DNA from: Firmicutes bacterium ADurb.Bin248
GTDB lineage: Bacteria > Bacillota > Clostridia > Christensenellales > CAG-138
Assembly: GCA_002069725.1 (NCBI GenBank)
Contig: MWBW01000013.1
Span: 1 to 54,899 of the forward strand
Reading direction: 5' to 3'
DNA: 54,899 nt
Shown: one piece after another, positions 1 through 8,730 of the stretch
Position numbering within the stretch: position 1 is the stretch's first letter
How the letters are laid out: the number at the start of each line of letters is the position of its first letter
Position numbers and translations under genes: made by a program
The notes under the pieces: model-generated
Seen by the model: only the letters and a program-made list of their open reading frames with translations
Databases searched by the model: none
Told to the model about the DNA's origin: nothing

Positions 1-80
1 TCCCGCAATCAGCCCGCCGGTTCCCTTAGTCTATTCCTTCGTTGATTCCTTTACCCCAACTATTGACGGAGAGCCATAAA

Positions 81-116
81 AGCAGACACGATCTCTTTGA
101 TCGTGTCTGCTCTTTT
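81..116. terminator. Strong bidirectional terminator after the dynamin operon
   Basis: A perfect 13-bp stem (81-93 pairing with 99-111) closes a five-base loop. It is followed by CTTTT on the plus strand and by TTTT on the minus strand. It lies just beyond the end of the minus-strand dynamin operon and could also end a plus-strand gene entering from the left. The rest of the first 120 bases holds nothing I recognise. Confidence 0.85.
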
Positions 117-121
117 CAGCT

Positions 122-199
122 TTATCCTGTGCCGACGTTTTCCCGAAACGCCTTTAAGGTCATGTCCGCGGCGCGCTTGAAGGCATTCTGAAACGGCAT
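122..199 (-). CDS. Possible 25-aa peptide coupled to the last dynamin-like gene
   Basis: The stop of the preceding GTPase gene overlaps an ATG in a TAATG arrangement, the usual geometry for termination-reinitiation. The frame gives a 25-residue peptide beginning MPFQNAFKRAADM and ending FRENVGTG. It ends about 6 bases before the operon terminator and so fills the space between gene and terminator. The peptide is cationic and could form a short amphipathic helix. There is no ribosome binding site of its own and no known homologue that I recognise, so it may be chance. Confidence 0.3.
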   Translation of the reverse strand: MPFQNAFKRAADMTLKAFRENVGTG

Positions 200-2004
200 T
201 ATTCAAATCTGGCGATGAGCCTGTCGATGCCGTCGAGAATGGCGAATGCGTTTTGAAGCTGTTTTTTGATTTGCTCGTGATCCATCATCCCGTTTTCAGA
301 GATTCGTATCGCTTGTTCCGTCGCATTGCGAGAGTTTTCAATTTCCGTCTCGAAGAGCTTGGTCAGCATATTACAGGCGTTATCCGACACTTTGTCATAT
401 GCCGATGTGATTTGCTCGAATACGGACGTCTCGATGGAAGCGAAATTCTCCAGCAAGGGGGCAAGAATATCGGGCTGCTTATCCTTTTGCTTGCTTTGAC
501 GTACGAAACCGGCCACAGCCATCCCGACGTGCCCGATCAACGATCCTCCAATTATATTGCTCATGCCCACAATGGACATTCCGTCCTGAAGGATGAAAGA
601 GACGGTGTCGACCGCAGTCCAGCTGATATCGGCGACATTGACGGCGACGGAGAAATTGGAGCTTTCGGCTTCGTCAAACAGGTCTCTGGCGGAAAATTCC
701 TTTGCAATGCCGAGAAGCTTTTCCTCCATCGCCGGCTTATGCGCCGAGATGCAGCACATAACGGCTTCCCGGACGACATCCATAATGTAAAATTGGATGT
801 GCTTTTGAATGGTGACGACATCCGCTTTCTTCGCGTTTTCAACTTCAGCCCGGAGCCTTTTTAAGAAGCCCGTCATCCAGCTCTTGGCTTCAAACGCCAA
901 TTGGGCCGAATAGTCTCGGATGACCTGATAATGGGATAGCAGCTTATTGTTTAGATTGGCGCTTTCCTCATCGCACCGCCGGCTGATCTCCTCCAAGGCT
1001 TCATGGCTTTGATTCAGCATGCTGCCGATCAGGCCGACGCGGCTCCGGATATCTGCGGACATGGTCTTTGCCAGCGCTACGAGCCGTTGCGCTTTAATGA
1101 AATCCTTCCTTAGAATCATTTCGTCGCGAATGTCGTCGCTGAACCCGATGAAATGGTCCTCCAGATAACCGGCCATCTGCTCGTTCGGGCGTTTGAACCC
1201 CATCCTTTTGCAAAACTCATCCAGCGCGCTCACGGAGTAAACCTTGGCGTCCGCGGAGAAAGCGGCGACGCGGCTTTCAATTTCACGCCGCACTTTCTCG
1301 ATGTCTTCCTGCCGGTCGAAACAATCGGACATGTTCGCCGCAATAAACAGCTTGGAGAAATTCTGCGGAAGGATCGAGGAACACAGAAACACCTGCTCCG
1401 ATTCGGACAGCGGAGAGAGCACCGATACGACGTAGATGACCGCGTCGGCGTTGGCAAGGTATTCCTGCACCTGAGCGTCGTATTGATTCATCAGGTCGCC
1501 GAGGCCGGGTGTATCGACAATGGTGATCTCCTTGAGCAGCTCGATGTCATCATAAATATGGATATAGTCGATGGGGGATGAAAGGTTATCCATGATTTTT
1601 TCCAGCGCGCCCCGGTTCAACTCCTCCGCGTTGAGCTGAATTCGCCGCCCGTTTTTCAGCACGGCTTCCCGCCGCGGCCGGTCGCTGTAGGAGATCTCAT
1701 TGATTGTGATCGTCTCGGGGGAAACGTCCGTCGGCGCGACGCTGGCGCCCAGCAGGGCGTTGATCAGCGTGGATTTTCCGCGTTTGAAATCGCCCATGAC
1801 GACGATTGTCAATTTCTCCTCGGCGCGTTTGCCCAGGAGCTTCTCCCAGTTGCGGATCTTCTCCTGATCCTTTACGGACATGATTTGCTTAATCAGGCTG
1901 TCTGAGCGCAAAGCGCGTACTTCCTCGAGGATGTCGTTGAGCCCGTTTTTCACATCCTCATAATCGATCATGACCCGTTCGTTCCAATCAAAGGTTTTGT
2001 TCAT
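199..2004 (-). CDS. Dynamin-like GTPase 1 (601 aa)
   Basis: A dynamin-family large GTPase, a class that uses GTP to bind and remodel membranes. The G1 loop is GDFKRGKST at residues 71-79. The G2 threonine lies in the SPETITINE segment and G3 is DTPGLGD. G4 is degenerate (ANMSD). The C-terminal half is helical and contains a glycine-rich hydrophobic stretch around GMSNIIGGSLIGHVGMAVAG, a likely membrane-contact segment. The start is set at the ATG at 2004: it overlaps the M48 stop in an ATGA and follows an AAGAGGCG ribosome binding site. It is the last clear gene of the five-gene operon and the most divergent of its three GTPases. The membrane role is inferred from the family. Confidence 0.85.
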   Translation of the reverse strand: MNKTFDWNERVMIDYEDVKNGLNDILEEVRALRSDSLIKQIMSVKDQEKIRNWEKLLGKRAEEKLTIVVMGDFKRGKSTLINALLGASVAPTDVSPETITINEISYSDRPRREAVLKNGRRIQLNAEELNRGALEKIMDNLSSPIDYIHIYDDIELLKEITIVDTPGLGDLMNQYDAQVQEYLANADAVIYVVSVLSPLSESEQVFLCSSILPQNFSKLFIAANMSDCFDRQEDIEKVRREIESRVAAFSADAKVYSVSALDEFCKRMGFKRPNEQMAGYLEDHFIGFSDDIRDEMILRKDFIKAQRLVALAKTMSADIRSRVGLIGSMLNQSHEALEEISRRCDEESANLNNKLLSHYQVIRDYSAQLAFEAKSWMTGFLKRLRAEVENAKKADVVTIQKHIQFYIMDVVREAVMCCISAHKPAMEEKLLGIAKEFSARDLFDEAESSNFSVAVNVADISWTAVDTVSFILQDGMSIVGMSNIIGGSLIGHVGMAVAGFVRQSKQKDKQPDILAPLLENFASIETSVFEQITSAYDKVSDNACNMLTKLFETEIENSRNATEQAIRISENGMMDHEQIKKQLQNAFAILDGIDRLIARFE

Positions 2005-2975
2005 CGATCGCGCCTCTTTTCGCTTTTCGTCACGCTGATAAACCGGTCGCACTGTTCGTCAAGTTCTTTCTTTGTATAAAGCTTCATGTTCGGCTGCTTT
2101 TGCTCCGGATGCCATTTGTAGTAAACCTCGCTCTTCATGAACTCCCGATCCGCCAGGATTCTGCGCACGGCGGCCGGGTGCGTATCCAGCCATTCCATCA
2201 TCCTTACCGGCGTTGATCGAAGCATGTCGTATTGCCTCACGAACTCATCGATGTTGATCTCGGCGCCCATGATCCCGCCGGCCGTCAGCTTGGCATCTCC
2301 GCGTTCGGTAGATTCGTGCTCGCCGCAACAGATGATGCCCGCCCGGTCCGCCGTGACCTCGCCGGCCCGGCTCCAGACTTGAAGCGCATGAAATACCGGC
2401 ACCGAGAGAAGTGCGAGGATCTGCCCAACGCCGGGTATCAGGGCCGAGGCCGTGCCCTTGATAAATTCCACAGCCATATTGTAAATGCCGTGGTTGTTGT
2501 GGATGTGGCCGCATTCGTGTCCGATGATTGCTTTCATCTCGGCGTCCGTTAATCGCTCTACCATCGCAGAGAACATGATGATCAGCGGTTCGGCATCTTC
2601 GCACGTAAGGGCCATTGCGTTCATGACGCCGATTCCGTCAACCACGAACATGGTCGGTATTCCAATTCCCAGGGTGTTGGCGCAGTCGCAAAGCATTGCG
2701 TGCAGCTTCGGAAATTGATTGGACGAAACTTTTACGCTTTTCATGTTATGCAACTGTTTCTGCAACGGAACGTAAGTACTCGACATGGCCTTGAAAAACG
2801 GGTATGCGCCGGGAATGGCCCTGATCTTCTGACGCAGGCTGTAATCCAGCGCATAGGCGTAATCCGGTATGCCGCCTTCCATGTGGCTGTCATATCTGAT
2901 GTTCCTGGCCGCCACATACTTTGAAAAGCTGATGTCGACGTCGTCGGTCGGGTTTATTTGCTCGTTTATCATCAT
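2001..2975 (-). CDS. M48-family zinc metallopeptidase (324 aa)
   Basis: The zinc site HECGH is at residues 153-157. A downstream EVTADRAG supplies the canonical third ligand Glu and the Asp typical of the M48 (HtpX/Ste24) family. A hydrophobic stretch (SALIPGVGQILALLSVPVFHAL) lies between the two motifs and may sit in or on the membrane. There is no signal peptide and the N-terminal ~90 residues are polar. It lies between two dynamin-like GTPase genes, 9 bases after one and overlapping the next by 4 bases, so it is translated with them. M48 enzymes often handle membrane-protein quality control; a role in cutting a partner or target of the GTPases is inference. Confidence 0.85.
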   Translation of the reverse strand: MMINEQINPTDDVDISFSKYVAARNIRYDSHMEGGIPDYAYALDYSLRQKIRAIPGAYPFFKAMSSTYVPLQKQLHNMKSVKVSSNQFPKLHAMLCDCANTLGIGIPTMFVVDGIGVMNAMALTCEDAEPLIIMFSAMVERLTDAEMKAIIGHECGHIHNNHGIYNMAVEFIKGTASALIPGVGQILALLSVPVFHALQVWSRAGEVTADRAGIICCGEHESTERGDAKLTAGGIMGAEINIDEFVRQYDMLRSTPVRMMEWLDTHPAAVRRILADREFMKSEVYYKWHPEQKQPNMKLYTKKELDEQCDRFISVTKSEKRRDR

Positions 2976-2984
2976 GGCCGCCCT

Positions 2985-5021
2985 CTACCTGTTCAGGATG
3001 GAATGGATGGATTGGCTCAGCTCAGAAGCCTCATCGATAATTGACGTTACGTCTGCAATCATATTCTGCAATTCCTCCGTTTCTTTTTCCGCCAACAGGC
3101 GGTTTTTCAGAATTTTATCCTGAAGATCCATAAGAACGGCTTCGGTGTCGCGCAGGATCGACTCGGTCTCGCCGTTGATTTTATCCTTGAGCGCTGAAAA
3201 AGCGGCATTTATTTGCTCGTGAAGCTTGGCGGTCATGTCGTTGGCAGATTGAGCCTCCCTGATTTTATTTTCGATGGCCTCCTTGAACTGCTCCTTGAAC
3301 TTGACAATTTGTTTTTCGTTGCCGCCGAATATTTTACCCAATGCAAAGCGGCTTGCGATTGTGCCGGCGAAGCCGGCGACGATGGCCACTGGCCAAGTGA
3401 ACGGTATCGCAAGGGCGGAGAGCAGCAGGATGCTGCCGAATGTGGCGCCGAACCCGATACCGCCGCCCAGAAGCGCGCCCTTCCAGCCGGCTCTCTTGAA
3501 ACCCTGATACGCGCCGCCAAGCCCCATGAACAGAAATGTGTCCGCCGCTGTGCTGATGGCCAGCTCCTCAACCGTCTTGCGGTTGTCGGCGAAGCCGCTG
3601 AACTGGCACTGCACGCCGTTGATAGATTGATAGAAGTTGTTTTCAAAACCAGTCAGGCGCTCCGCTTCCTTGCCCAGGGCGGCGTTGATTGCGTGCTGGA
3701 TTTTTTCGGAGAGAAGCTGGCCGAGGTTTTCATTTGAGTCCTGAATTGTTGAAATCAACTTCTCCTGCGTTTTCGCGATATTTTCTTTTTTGAGGTCGTC
3801 CCCGGTGATTGCCGCATTCTCAATGATCGTGAAGGAATTGTCTATCAGCTCCTGCCAAAAACGACCTGCCTGCGGCCTGATTTCCTCATATGCCTTTTGA
3901 GCGGCCATCGCGATCCGGCTGAACTCAGCGTCCCGATCGGCCCGGATTTCGGCGATTTTAATCTTGGCCTGCTCGTGCTTTTCCTGGAATTCGGACTCGC
4001 CCATGCGCAACGCGCCGATACGCATGTCGGCGGCTTTGAGTATTTCCGACGAGGCAGACAGCAATCGGTTAACCTGAGTGTTAAGCGTGATCGCGCCTCG
4101 CTCTTCGGTCAGCAACTGCTCCAGCTCGCGTTCAAACGCCGGGAAACGGCTCCGGCCGAGAAGCGCCGCATCGCCGCTGCTTTTTGCCTTGAGCGCCTGT
4201 TTGGCCGATACGCCAAGCACTTTGATCGCTCCGAGCTTGTGCGCATAATCCTGGAATTCCCGCGAATCCTTGCCGAGAACTTTTTCCGCCTTTCCGACCA
4301 CATATTTCTTGATCCGATCCGAGATGTTCTGAATGACCCGATCGGCATCCTCATCGTCGAAGGCGTCGATCCTGGTAACCACAAAGATGACGCGGCCGAT
4401 GTCGCTTACAAGCATCTTGTTCTGAAGGAAATCCCGTTCGTATTCCGAAAACGGCGATTGCGCCATGATGACAAACAGCGCGGCGTCCGACTGCGGTATG
4501 ACGGAAAGCGTCACCTCCGTCATGCTGGAATCATCGTTTAACCCCGGCGTATCGATGATGTCGACGTTATTCATGCAATAATTGATCGGATAGAATATGG
4601 TTGCCTGCCTGATCGATTCGGCCCGTTTTTCCGCTTCCTCCGTGAGCTTCGTCACGTAATCCGGCAGCATCTCAATGGGTATTTGCTCTTCCGTATTGTC
4701 CTTGTATTCGATCTTCACAGAGGGTGTAACGGCATAAGTCACCCTGTTCAATGTGGCTGTGGTCGGCAGAACGTCGGAAGGCAGGATGGCCTTCCCCAGG
4801 AGCGAATTGATCAATGTCGATTTTCCTCGCCGGAACTCTCCGACGACCGCTACCGTAAACGAATCGGCCGCGGTTTTTTTCAACAGTTCGGAAATTGATT
4901 CCGATGTGCAATTGAGCTTCAGGATATCACAATAGCCCTGCAGTTTCAGCAGATCATCATGAATGGCCGTGACCGTCTGCCGATAATCGGAAAATGTGCT
5001 GAAGGATGTTTTTTCACTCAT
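2985..5021 (-). CDS. Dynamin-like GTPase 2 (678 aa) with glycine-rich membrane segment
   Basis: A dynamin-family GTPase. G1 is GEFRRGKST (61-69), the G2 threonine is in PTTATLNR, G3 is DTPGLND and G4 is TRID. After the GTPase domain comes a long helical stalk, then a hydrophobic glycine-rich segment (GALLGGGIGFGATFGS followed by ILLLSALAIPFTWPVAIVAG) that looks like a paddle or paired transmembrane hairpin, then a C-terminal coiled coil. This is the layout of bacterial dynamin-like proteins that insert in membranes. It closely resembles GTPase 3 in the GTPase domain, suggesting that the two act as a heteromeric pair. The start at 5021 is 12 bases after the zinc-ribbon gene. Confidence 0.88.
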   Translation of the reverse strand: MSEKTSFSTFSDYRQTVTAIHDDLLKLQGYCDILKLNCTSESISELLKKTAADSFTVAVVGEFRRGKSTLINSLLGKAILPSDVLPTTATLNRVTYAVTPSVKIEYKDNTEEQIPIEMLPDYVTKLTEEAEKRAESIRQATIFYPINYCMNNVDIIDTPGLNDDSSMTEVTLSVIPQSDAALFVIMAQSPFSEYERDFLQNKMLVSDIGRVIFVVTRIDAFDDEDADRVIQNISDRIKKYVVGKAEKVLGKDSREFQDYAHKLGAIKVLGVSAKQALKAKSSGDAALLGRSRFPAFERELEQLLTEERGAITLNTQVNRLLSASSEILKAADMRIGALRMGESEFQEKHEQAKIKIAEIRADRDAEFSRIAMAAQKAYEEIRPQAGRFWQELIDNSFTIIENAAITGDDLKKENIAKTQEKLISTIQDSNENLGQLLSEKIQHAINAALGKEAERLTGFENNFYQSINGVQCQFSGFADNRKTVEELAISTAADTFLFMGLGGAYQGFKRAGWKGALLGGGIGFGATFGSILLLSALAIPFTWPVAIVAGFAGTIASRFALGKIFGGNEKQIVKFKEQFKEAIENKIREAQSANDMTAKLHEQINAAFSALKDKINGETESILRDTEAVLMDLQDKILKNRLLAEKETEELQNMIADVTSIIDEASELSQSIHSILNR

Positions 5022-5033
5022 AAATGCTCCTCC

Positions 5034-5582
5034 TCATTGTCTGTAATCCAATATCAAATTGATAACATAATAAAATACGTCGGAATAACACTCCGGCAGA
5101 GAGAACTGATAGGTCTTGTTGTTCGCGCAGCCGAGCTTAATTCCGTATTTATAGCTGATGCCGCTTTGCGGCGCCGCGGTAAACAGGTCGGTATAGGGGA
5201 TGATAAGGGTGTTCGCGGCAACAGACGCGCGAAAGCATAATTTATCATCATACAAAGCGATGGTCCCCGGATTCTTCACGATTTGCAGCTTGACCAGGCT
5301 GCAATTCTCCAATTCCATCAACAGCTCGCCTTTTCTGATCCTGTTGCGTCGGGCAACATAGTTTTTTGTGCCGCAGACGGGGCAAAATAAAACATCGCCG
5401 TCCAGATCGGCGCGGCATTTTGTGCATATCCTCGGTATATGCGGCAGAGCAACCCCGGCTCCCTGTACGGCCTCGGACGGAGCAGGCGCCGGCGCGTTTG
5501 AATTGGCGGTCAATCTTTCCCCGCACTGCGGGCAGAAGTTTGCGCCCGGCTCGAGCGCGTTGCCGCAATGAATACAATACAT
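5034..5582 (-). CDS. Double zinc-ribbon protein with PH-like C-terminal domain (182 aa)
   Basis: Two CxxC...CxxC zinc ribbons (Cys 3/6/17/20 and 53/56/67/70) are separated by an Ala/Pro-rich linker. The C-terminal ~100 residues are predicted mainly beta and resemble small bacterial PH/GRAM-like domains that bind membranes or partners. The start is taken at the Met just before the first ribbon, with AAAGG six bases upstream; an earlier ATG at 5600 would overlap GTPase 3. No catalytic motif is visible. Its place between GTPases 3 and 2 suggests an adaptor or sensor for them. The PH-like call comes from strand pattern only and is tentative. Confidence 0.7.
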   Translation of the reverse strand: MYCIHCGNALEPGANFCPQCGERLTANSNAPAPAPSEAVQGAGVALPHIPRICTKCRADLDGDVLFCPVCGTKNYVARRNRIRKGELLMELENCSLVKLQIVKNPGTIALYDDKLCFRASVAANTLIIPYTDLFTAAPQSGISYKYGIKLGCANNKTYQFSLPECYSDVFYYVINLILDYRQ

Positions 5583-5590
5583 TATCGCCT

Positions 5591-7363
5591 TTACCTCCAT
5601 TGCCGGAATTGCGCCAGCAGGTCTTCCGTGCTGCCCACCAAATCTTCAACCATCTTTTTATGGAGGTTGTAATTGCCCTGACACACGAGCATATCCGTTT
5701 CTGCTTTGCGCAAGGCTCTCTGTAATTCGGCGGCGATCGGTTGATTCTGCGCGTCGTCAAAACACATGAGGGCGAAACAGTCCGACCAGCAGGTTTCGAT
5801 CGTGTTCCTCAGTTTCAACATGTAAGCATCGACGGCGGGAGCAATCATTTTTTGAATGTATTCGACGACGTTATAATGCGCAAGATTGACGCATTTGGGG
5901 ATGAAGTCATCGGGCAAATCAAAAGACGGCATTTGCATTGCCGTCAGCCGGCGCTCAAACTCCGCAAGAAATGCCTCCATGCCTTGGGGGCGATTGACGG
6001 ATTCGGGCAAAATATTATTTAACAACAGATTCCGGCGCCGTTCGGCTGAATCCCGGGCAATCGAGCGAAAAATATCCTGAAGCGCCTTCGCGTCGCCCCG
6101 CGCTATTTCTTTTGCGTATAATTGAAACAGCATTCCGCCCTTTGATATAGCGGATCGGATAACAGGCGCTTCGTTGACCTTTACCTTGGTCAGTTCGCTG
6201 ATGAAAAACCCGTTTATAACGGTGTTGATTTCACCGGACCGATCGAGGAGAGCCGCGATGGCTTCAGATTTCCCTTTTTGATAAGCGTTGATGAGCTGCG
6301 ATTTTTCGTTATAATACCGGTTTGTTTGAATCAGCGCCGATTTGAGCCATTCGATTCTGGAAGAAATGACGCCGAACTTCCCCTGATAGATGGTATCAAA
6401 GCGTTTCAATGACAAGTTTGTCAGCGATGCCGTTTTTTCAACAATGTTCACGCTCTGCTGCGCCGTCAAGGTCTTATAAAGCTGCTCTTTGAATTCAGGG
6501 AAACGGCTCTTCGCCAGAAGGCCTCGGTCATTGCCGACAAAAGATTTCAAAGCTTGCGTTGCCGATACGGAAAAGAGCTGCAAATTCTTCTCATCGAGCA
6601 ATTTGTTGCCCTTTTCAATGATTTGCGGTTGCCCTGCGTACCGCGATTTTAATTCCTCTTTTGTCATCGTGCATATTCTCGACTTGATCCCGGCCAAAAG
6701 CTTGGGCAGGTCCTCCTCGTCGACCTGATCGATGAACGTAACGGCAAACAGGATGTTTCGAATGCCGTCGTTGCCAATCAGCTGCGCGACAAAGTTTTTT
6801 TCCGTTTCGCTGTAAGGGAACAACGCGGAGACCGTAACGATGACGGCGTCTATGTCGTTCAGGATATTGATCGTCGTCCGCGTCATAGTTTCATCGTCGT
6901 TCAGTCCCGGCGTATCGATGATATCCACATGATTCTGGCAAATAACCGTGGGATAATAGATAACCGCCTCCCGAATGGATAATGCGGTCTTCTCGTTTTC
7001 TTCGGTCAGCTTCGTAACATAGGACTGTAATTCGGATATGTTTATGTCGCTCTTGCGTCCATCCATAAAATGGATGGTTGCCTTAGGCTCCGTTCCAAAT
7101 GTGATGCGGTTGATGGTCGCTGTCGTTGGAGTAACGTCCGAGGGTAATACATTCAAGCCCAAAAGGGCGTTGATCAGGCTGGACTTACCCCGCCTGAATT
7201 CACCCATTACGGCAACATTGTATACTTTTAACTTTATTTGTGTTATCGTTTTATTAATTTCTTTCAGTAAATCGTCTTGAGTATTGTAATATGATAATAT
7301 GTTTCGAATCTGAACCAGATTTCCATACAGCTCGAACTCAATGTCGCGAAAACTGTCGTCCAT
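5591..7363 (-). CDS. Dynamin-like GTPase 3 (590 aa)
   Basis: First gene of the operon. G1 is GEFRRGKSS (54-62), the G2 threonine is in PTTATINR, G3 is DTPGLND and G4 is in the VTFIDQVD region (F in place of the usual K). A helical C-terminal half follows. Unlike GTPase 2 it shows no long hydrophobic segment, so it may be the soluble member of a pair. The start is placed at the ATG at 7363 because a promoter (TTGACT, 17 bp, TATTTT) lies at 7404-7432, and the reading frame upstream of it looks non-coding. The ribosome binding site is weak. It ends 8 bases before the zinc-ribbon start. Confidence 0.85.
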   Translation of the reverse strand: MDDSFRDIEFELYGNLVQIRNILSYYNTQDDLLKEINKTITQIKLKVYNVAVMGEFRRGKSSLINALLGLNVLPSDVTPTTATINRITFGTEPKATIHFMDGRKSDINISELQSYVTKLTEENEKTALSIREAVIYYPTVICQNHVDIIDTPGLNDDETMTRTTINILNDIDAVIVTVSALFPYSETEKNFVAQLIGNDGIRNILFAVTFIDQVDEEDLPKLLAGIKSRICTMTKEELKSRYAGQPQIIEKGNKLLDEKNLQLFSVSATQALKSFVGNDRGLLAKSRFPEFKEQLYKTLTAQQSVNIVEKTASLTNLSLKRFDTIYQGKFGVISSRIEWLKSALIQTNRYYNEKSQLINAYQKGKSEAIAALLDRSGEINTVINGFFISELTKVKVNEAPVIRSAISKGGMLFQLYAKEIARGDAKALQDIFRSIARDSAERRRNLLLNNILPESVNRPQGMEAFLAEFERRLTAMQMPSFDLPDDFIPKCVNLAHYNVVEYIQKMIAPAVDAYMLKLRNTIETCWSDCFALMCFDDAQNQPIAAELQRALRKAETDMLVCQGNYNLHKKMVEDLVGSTEDLLAQFRQWR

Positions 7364-7403
7364 ACGATACCGCCATATAATACGCTTACTTACATTAATA
7401 ATT

Positions 7404-7432
7404 AAAATATCACACAGTCCGGTATCAGTCAA
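7404..7432 (-). promoter_or_regulatory. Promoter of the dynamin operon
   Basis: On the minus strand a TTGACT -35 (7427-7432) and a TATTTT -10 (7404-7409) are separated by exactly 17 bp in an A+T-rich stretch. This gives a leader of about 35 bases before the GTPase 3 start. No operator-like palindrome is evident. Confidence 0.55.
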
Positions 7433-7501
7433 CATTTGCTGGTTATTATTTCTTTTAGTTGTATCGCTTTCACGGTCCATCTGTAACAATATACACAGGC
7501 A

Positions 7502-7813
7502 TAGCAATGCCAATCTTAACATGCGGGGCAGCTTCCCGAACGCCTGGAGGCGGGCGCGCTCAACGGGCGCGCAATTCTTGTTCGCCGTTCCGTCAACAAC
7601 CCCGGAGAGGTCACGGGCGGAAAAACGGACAACGCGCAACGCATATGGCGCTGTCTGATCCCACGAAATCGATCCTTGTCGATCAAGCCGCAATGCTCAA
7701 AGGCGTCGCATTGTCACAAAATGGCTTTTCCCCGACGAGGACGGCGGCATGTGGACACCAACGTCATATACGACCCTTGACGGGATACAACATATTGCCT
7801 ACACCCCGCTGTA
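7502..7813 (+). pseudogene. Degraded coding remnant, frameshifted
   Basis: No intact gene lies between 7433 and 7798. On the plus strand two stretches read like protein in different frames. One (from about 7521) contains GQLPERLEAGALNGRAILV and then NPGEVTGGKTDNAQRIW. The other (about 7705-7813) reads KWLFPDEDGGMWTP and then TLDGIQHIAYTPL before a TAG stop. Together they look like pieces of one gene broken by indels. It has no start, no ribosome binding site and no family I recognise. It converges on the uxuB-type gene, overlapping its end by a few bases. Confidence 0.3.
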
Positions 7814-8653
7814 GGCGGAAAAACCGCCGTCCACAGGCAGGATAATACCGGTAATAAATCCGGAGGCATCGTTATCGACCAAATAGAGCAGCGCCCCGAT
7901 AAGCTCTTCCGGCTCGCCGAAACGACCCATGGGCGTGTTGTTCAGTATTTTATTGGTTCTCATGGTAGGGCTGCCGTCGGAATTCCAAAGCAGCGCCGCA
8001 TTCTGTTCCGTTGAGAAAAAGCCCGGCGCAATCGCGTTGACGCGGATTCCGCATTTGGCGAAATGAACCGCCAGCCACTGGGTGAAATTGCTCACCGCCG
8101 CCTTTGCCGCGGAATAGGCGGGAATTTTCGTGAGAGGCGTGAATGCGTTCATTGAGCTGATATTGATGATGACGCTGCCGGGCCGATCCACCATATCCAA
8201 TGCGAAAGCCTGGGTGGGCAGCAGCGTTCCCAGCATATTCAACCCGAATACGAAGGAGAAGCCCGCGGGATCCAAGTCAAAAAAGCTTTTTTTCTCGGAA
8301 TCTGTCAGAGTTTCGGCGCAGAAGAACTCGTCGTCCACCGTGGCGCGGGGGCTGTTGCCGCCCGCTCCGTTTATGAGGATATCGCATTTCCCGTAGGCCG
8401 AAAGCACCTTCTCGTGCGCCTGGGCTACGCGATCTCTTTCCAAAACGTTCACCTCTACGGCCATCGCTTCGCCGCCCTCCGCCCGGATGGCATCCGCAAT
8501 CGAGCGCGCCTTATCCTCCGCCAGATCCAGCAGCGCTACCTTGGCGCCGCAGGCGGCGAGCGCTTTGGCAAACATGCCGCACAGTACGCCCGCGGCGCCT
8601 GTGACTACCGCTACCTTGCCGTCAAGCTGCGGTCTGAAAGGAATCTGCATCAT
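7799..8653 (-). CDS. uxuB: SDR-family D-mannonate oxidoreductase (fructuronate reductase)
   Basis: A short-chain dehydrogenase. The Rossmann motif TGAAGVLCG is near the N-terminus, NGAGG follows, and the catalytic Ser (NISSMNAF) and YSAAK Tyr/Lys pair come later. It has the longer insert with DLDPAGFSFVFGLNMLGTLLPTQ that marks the YjmF/UxuB-like SDR subgroup, which interconverts D-fructuronate and D-mannonate with NAD(P)H. It is the last gene of the hexuronate cluster, just downstream of uxaE, which fits. The start is put at the ATG at 8653 after GGAGTG; an in-frame ATG at 8668 lacks a good ribosome binding site. Substrate is inferred from subgroup and neighbours. Confidence 0.8.
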   Translation of the reverse strand: MMQIPFRPQLDGKVAVVTGAAGVLCGMFAKALAACGAKVALLDLAEDKARSIADAIRAEGGEAMAVEVNVLERDRVAQAHEKVLSAYGKCDILINGAGGNSPRATVDDEFFCAETLTDSEKKSFFDLDPAGFSFVFGLNMLGTLLPTQAFALDMVDRPGSVIINISSMNAFTPLTKIPAYSAAKAAVSNFTQWLAVHFAKCGIRVNAIAPGFFSTEQNAALLWNSDGSPTMRTNKILNNTPMGRFGEPEELIGALLYLVDNDASGFITGIILPVDGGFSAYSGV

Positions 8654-8730
8654 TTTTTTACACTCCATTTCATTGCTATACGTTATGCCGGCGGCAGTTG
8701 CCTTCCGATGCCGGTTAATCTTTTTTATGA

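Noticed and set aside
7364..7693. A longer N-terminus for dynamin-like GTPase 3
   Set aside because: The extra 110 residues read as non-coding and contain the operon promoter; the downstream ATG fits better.
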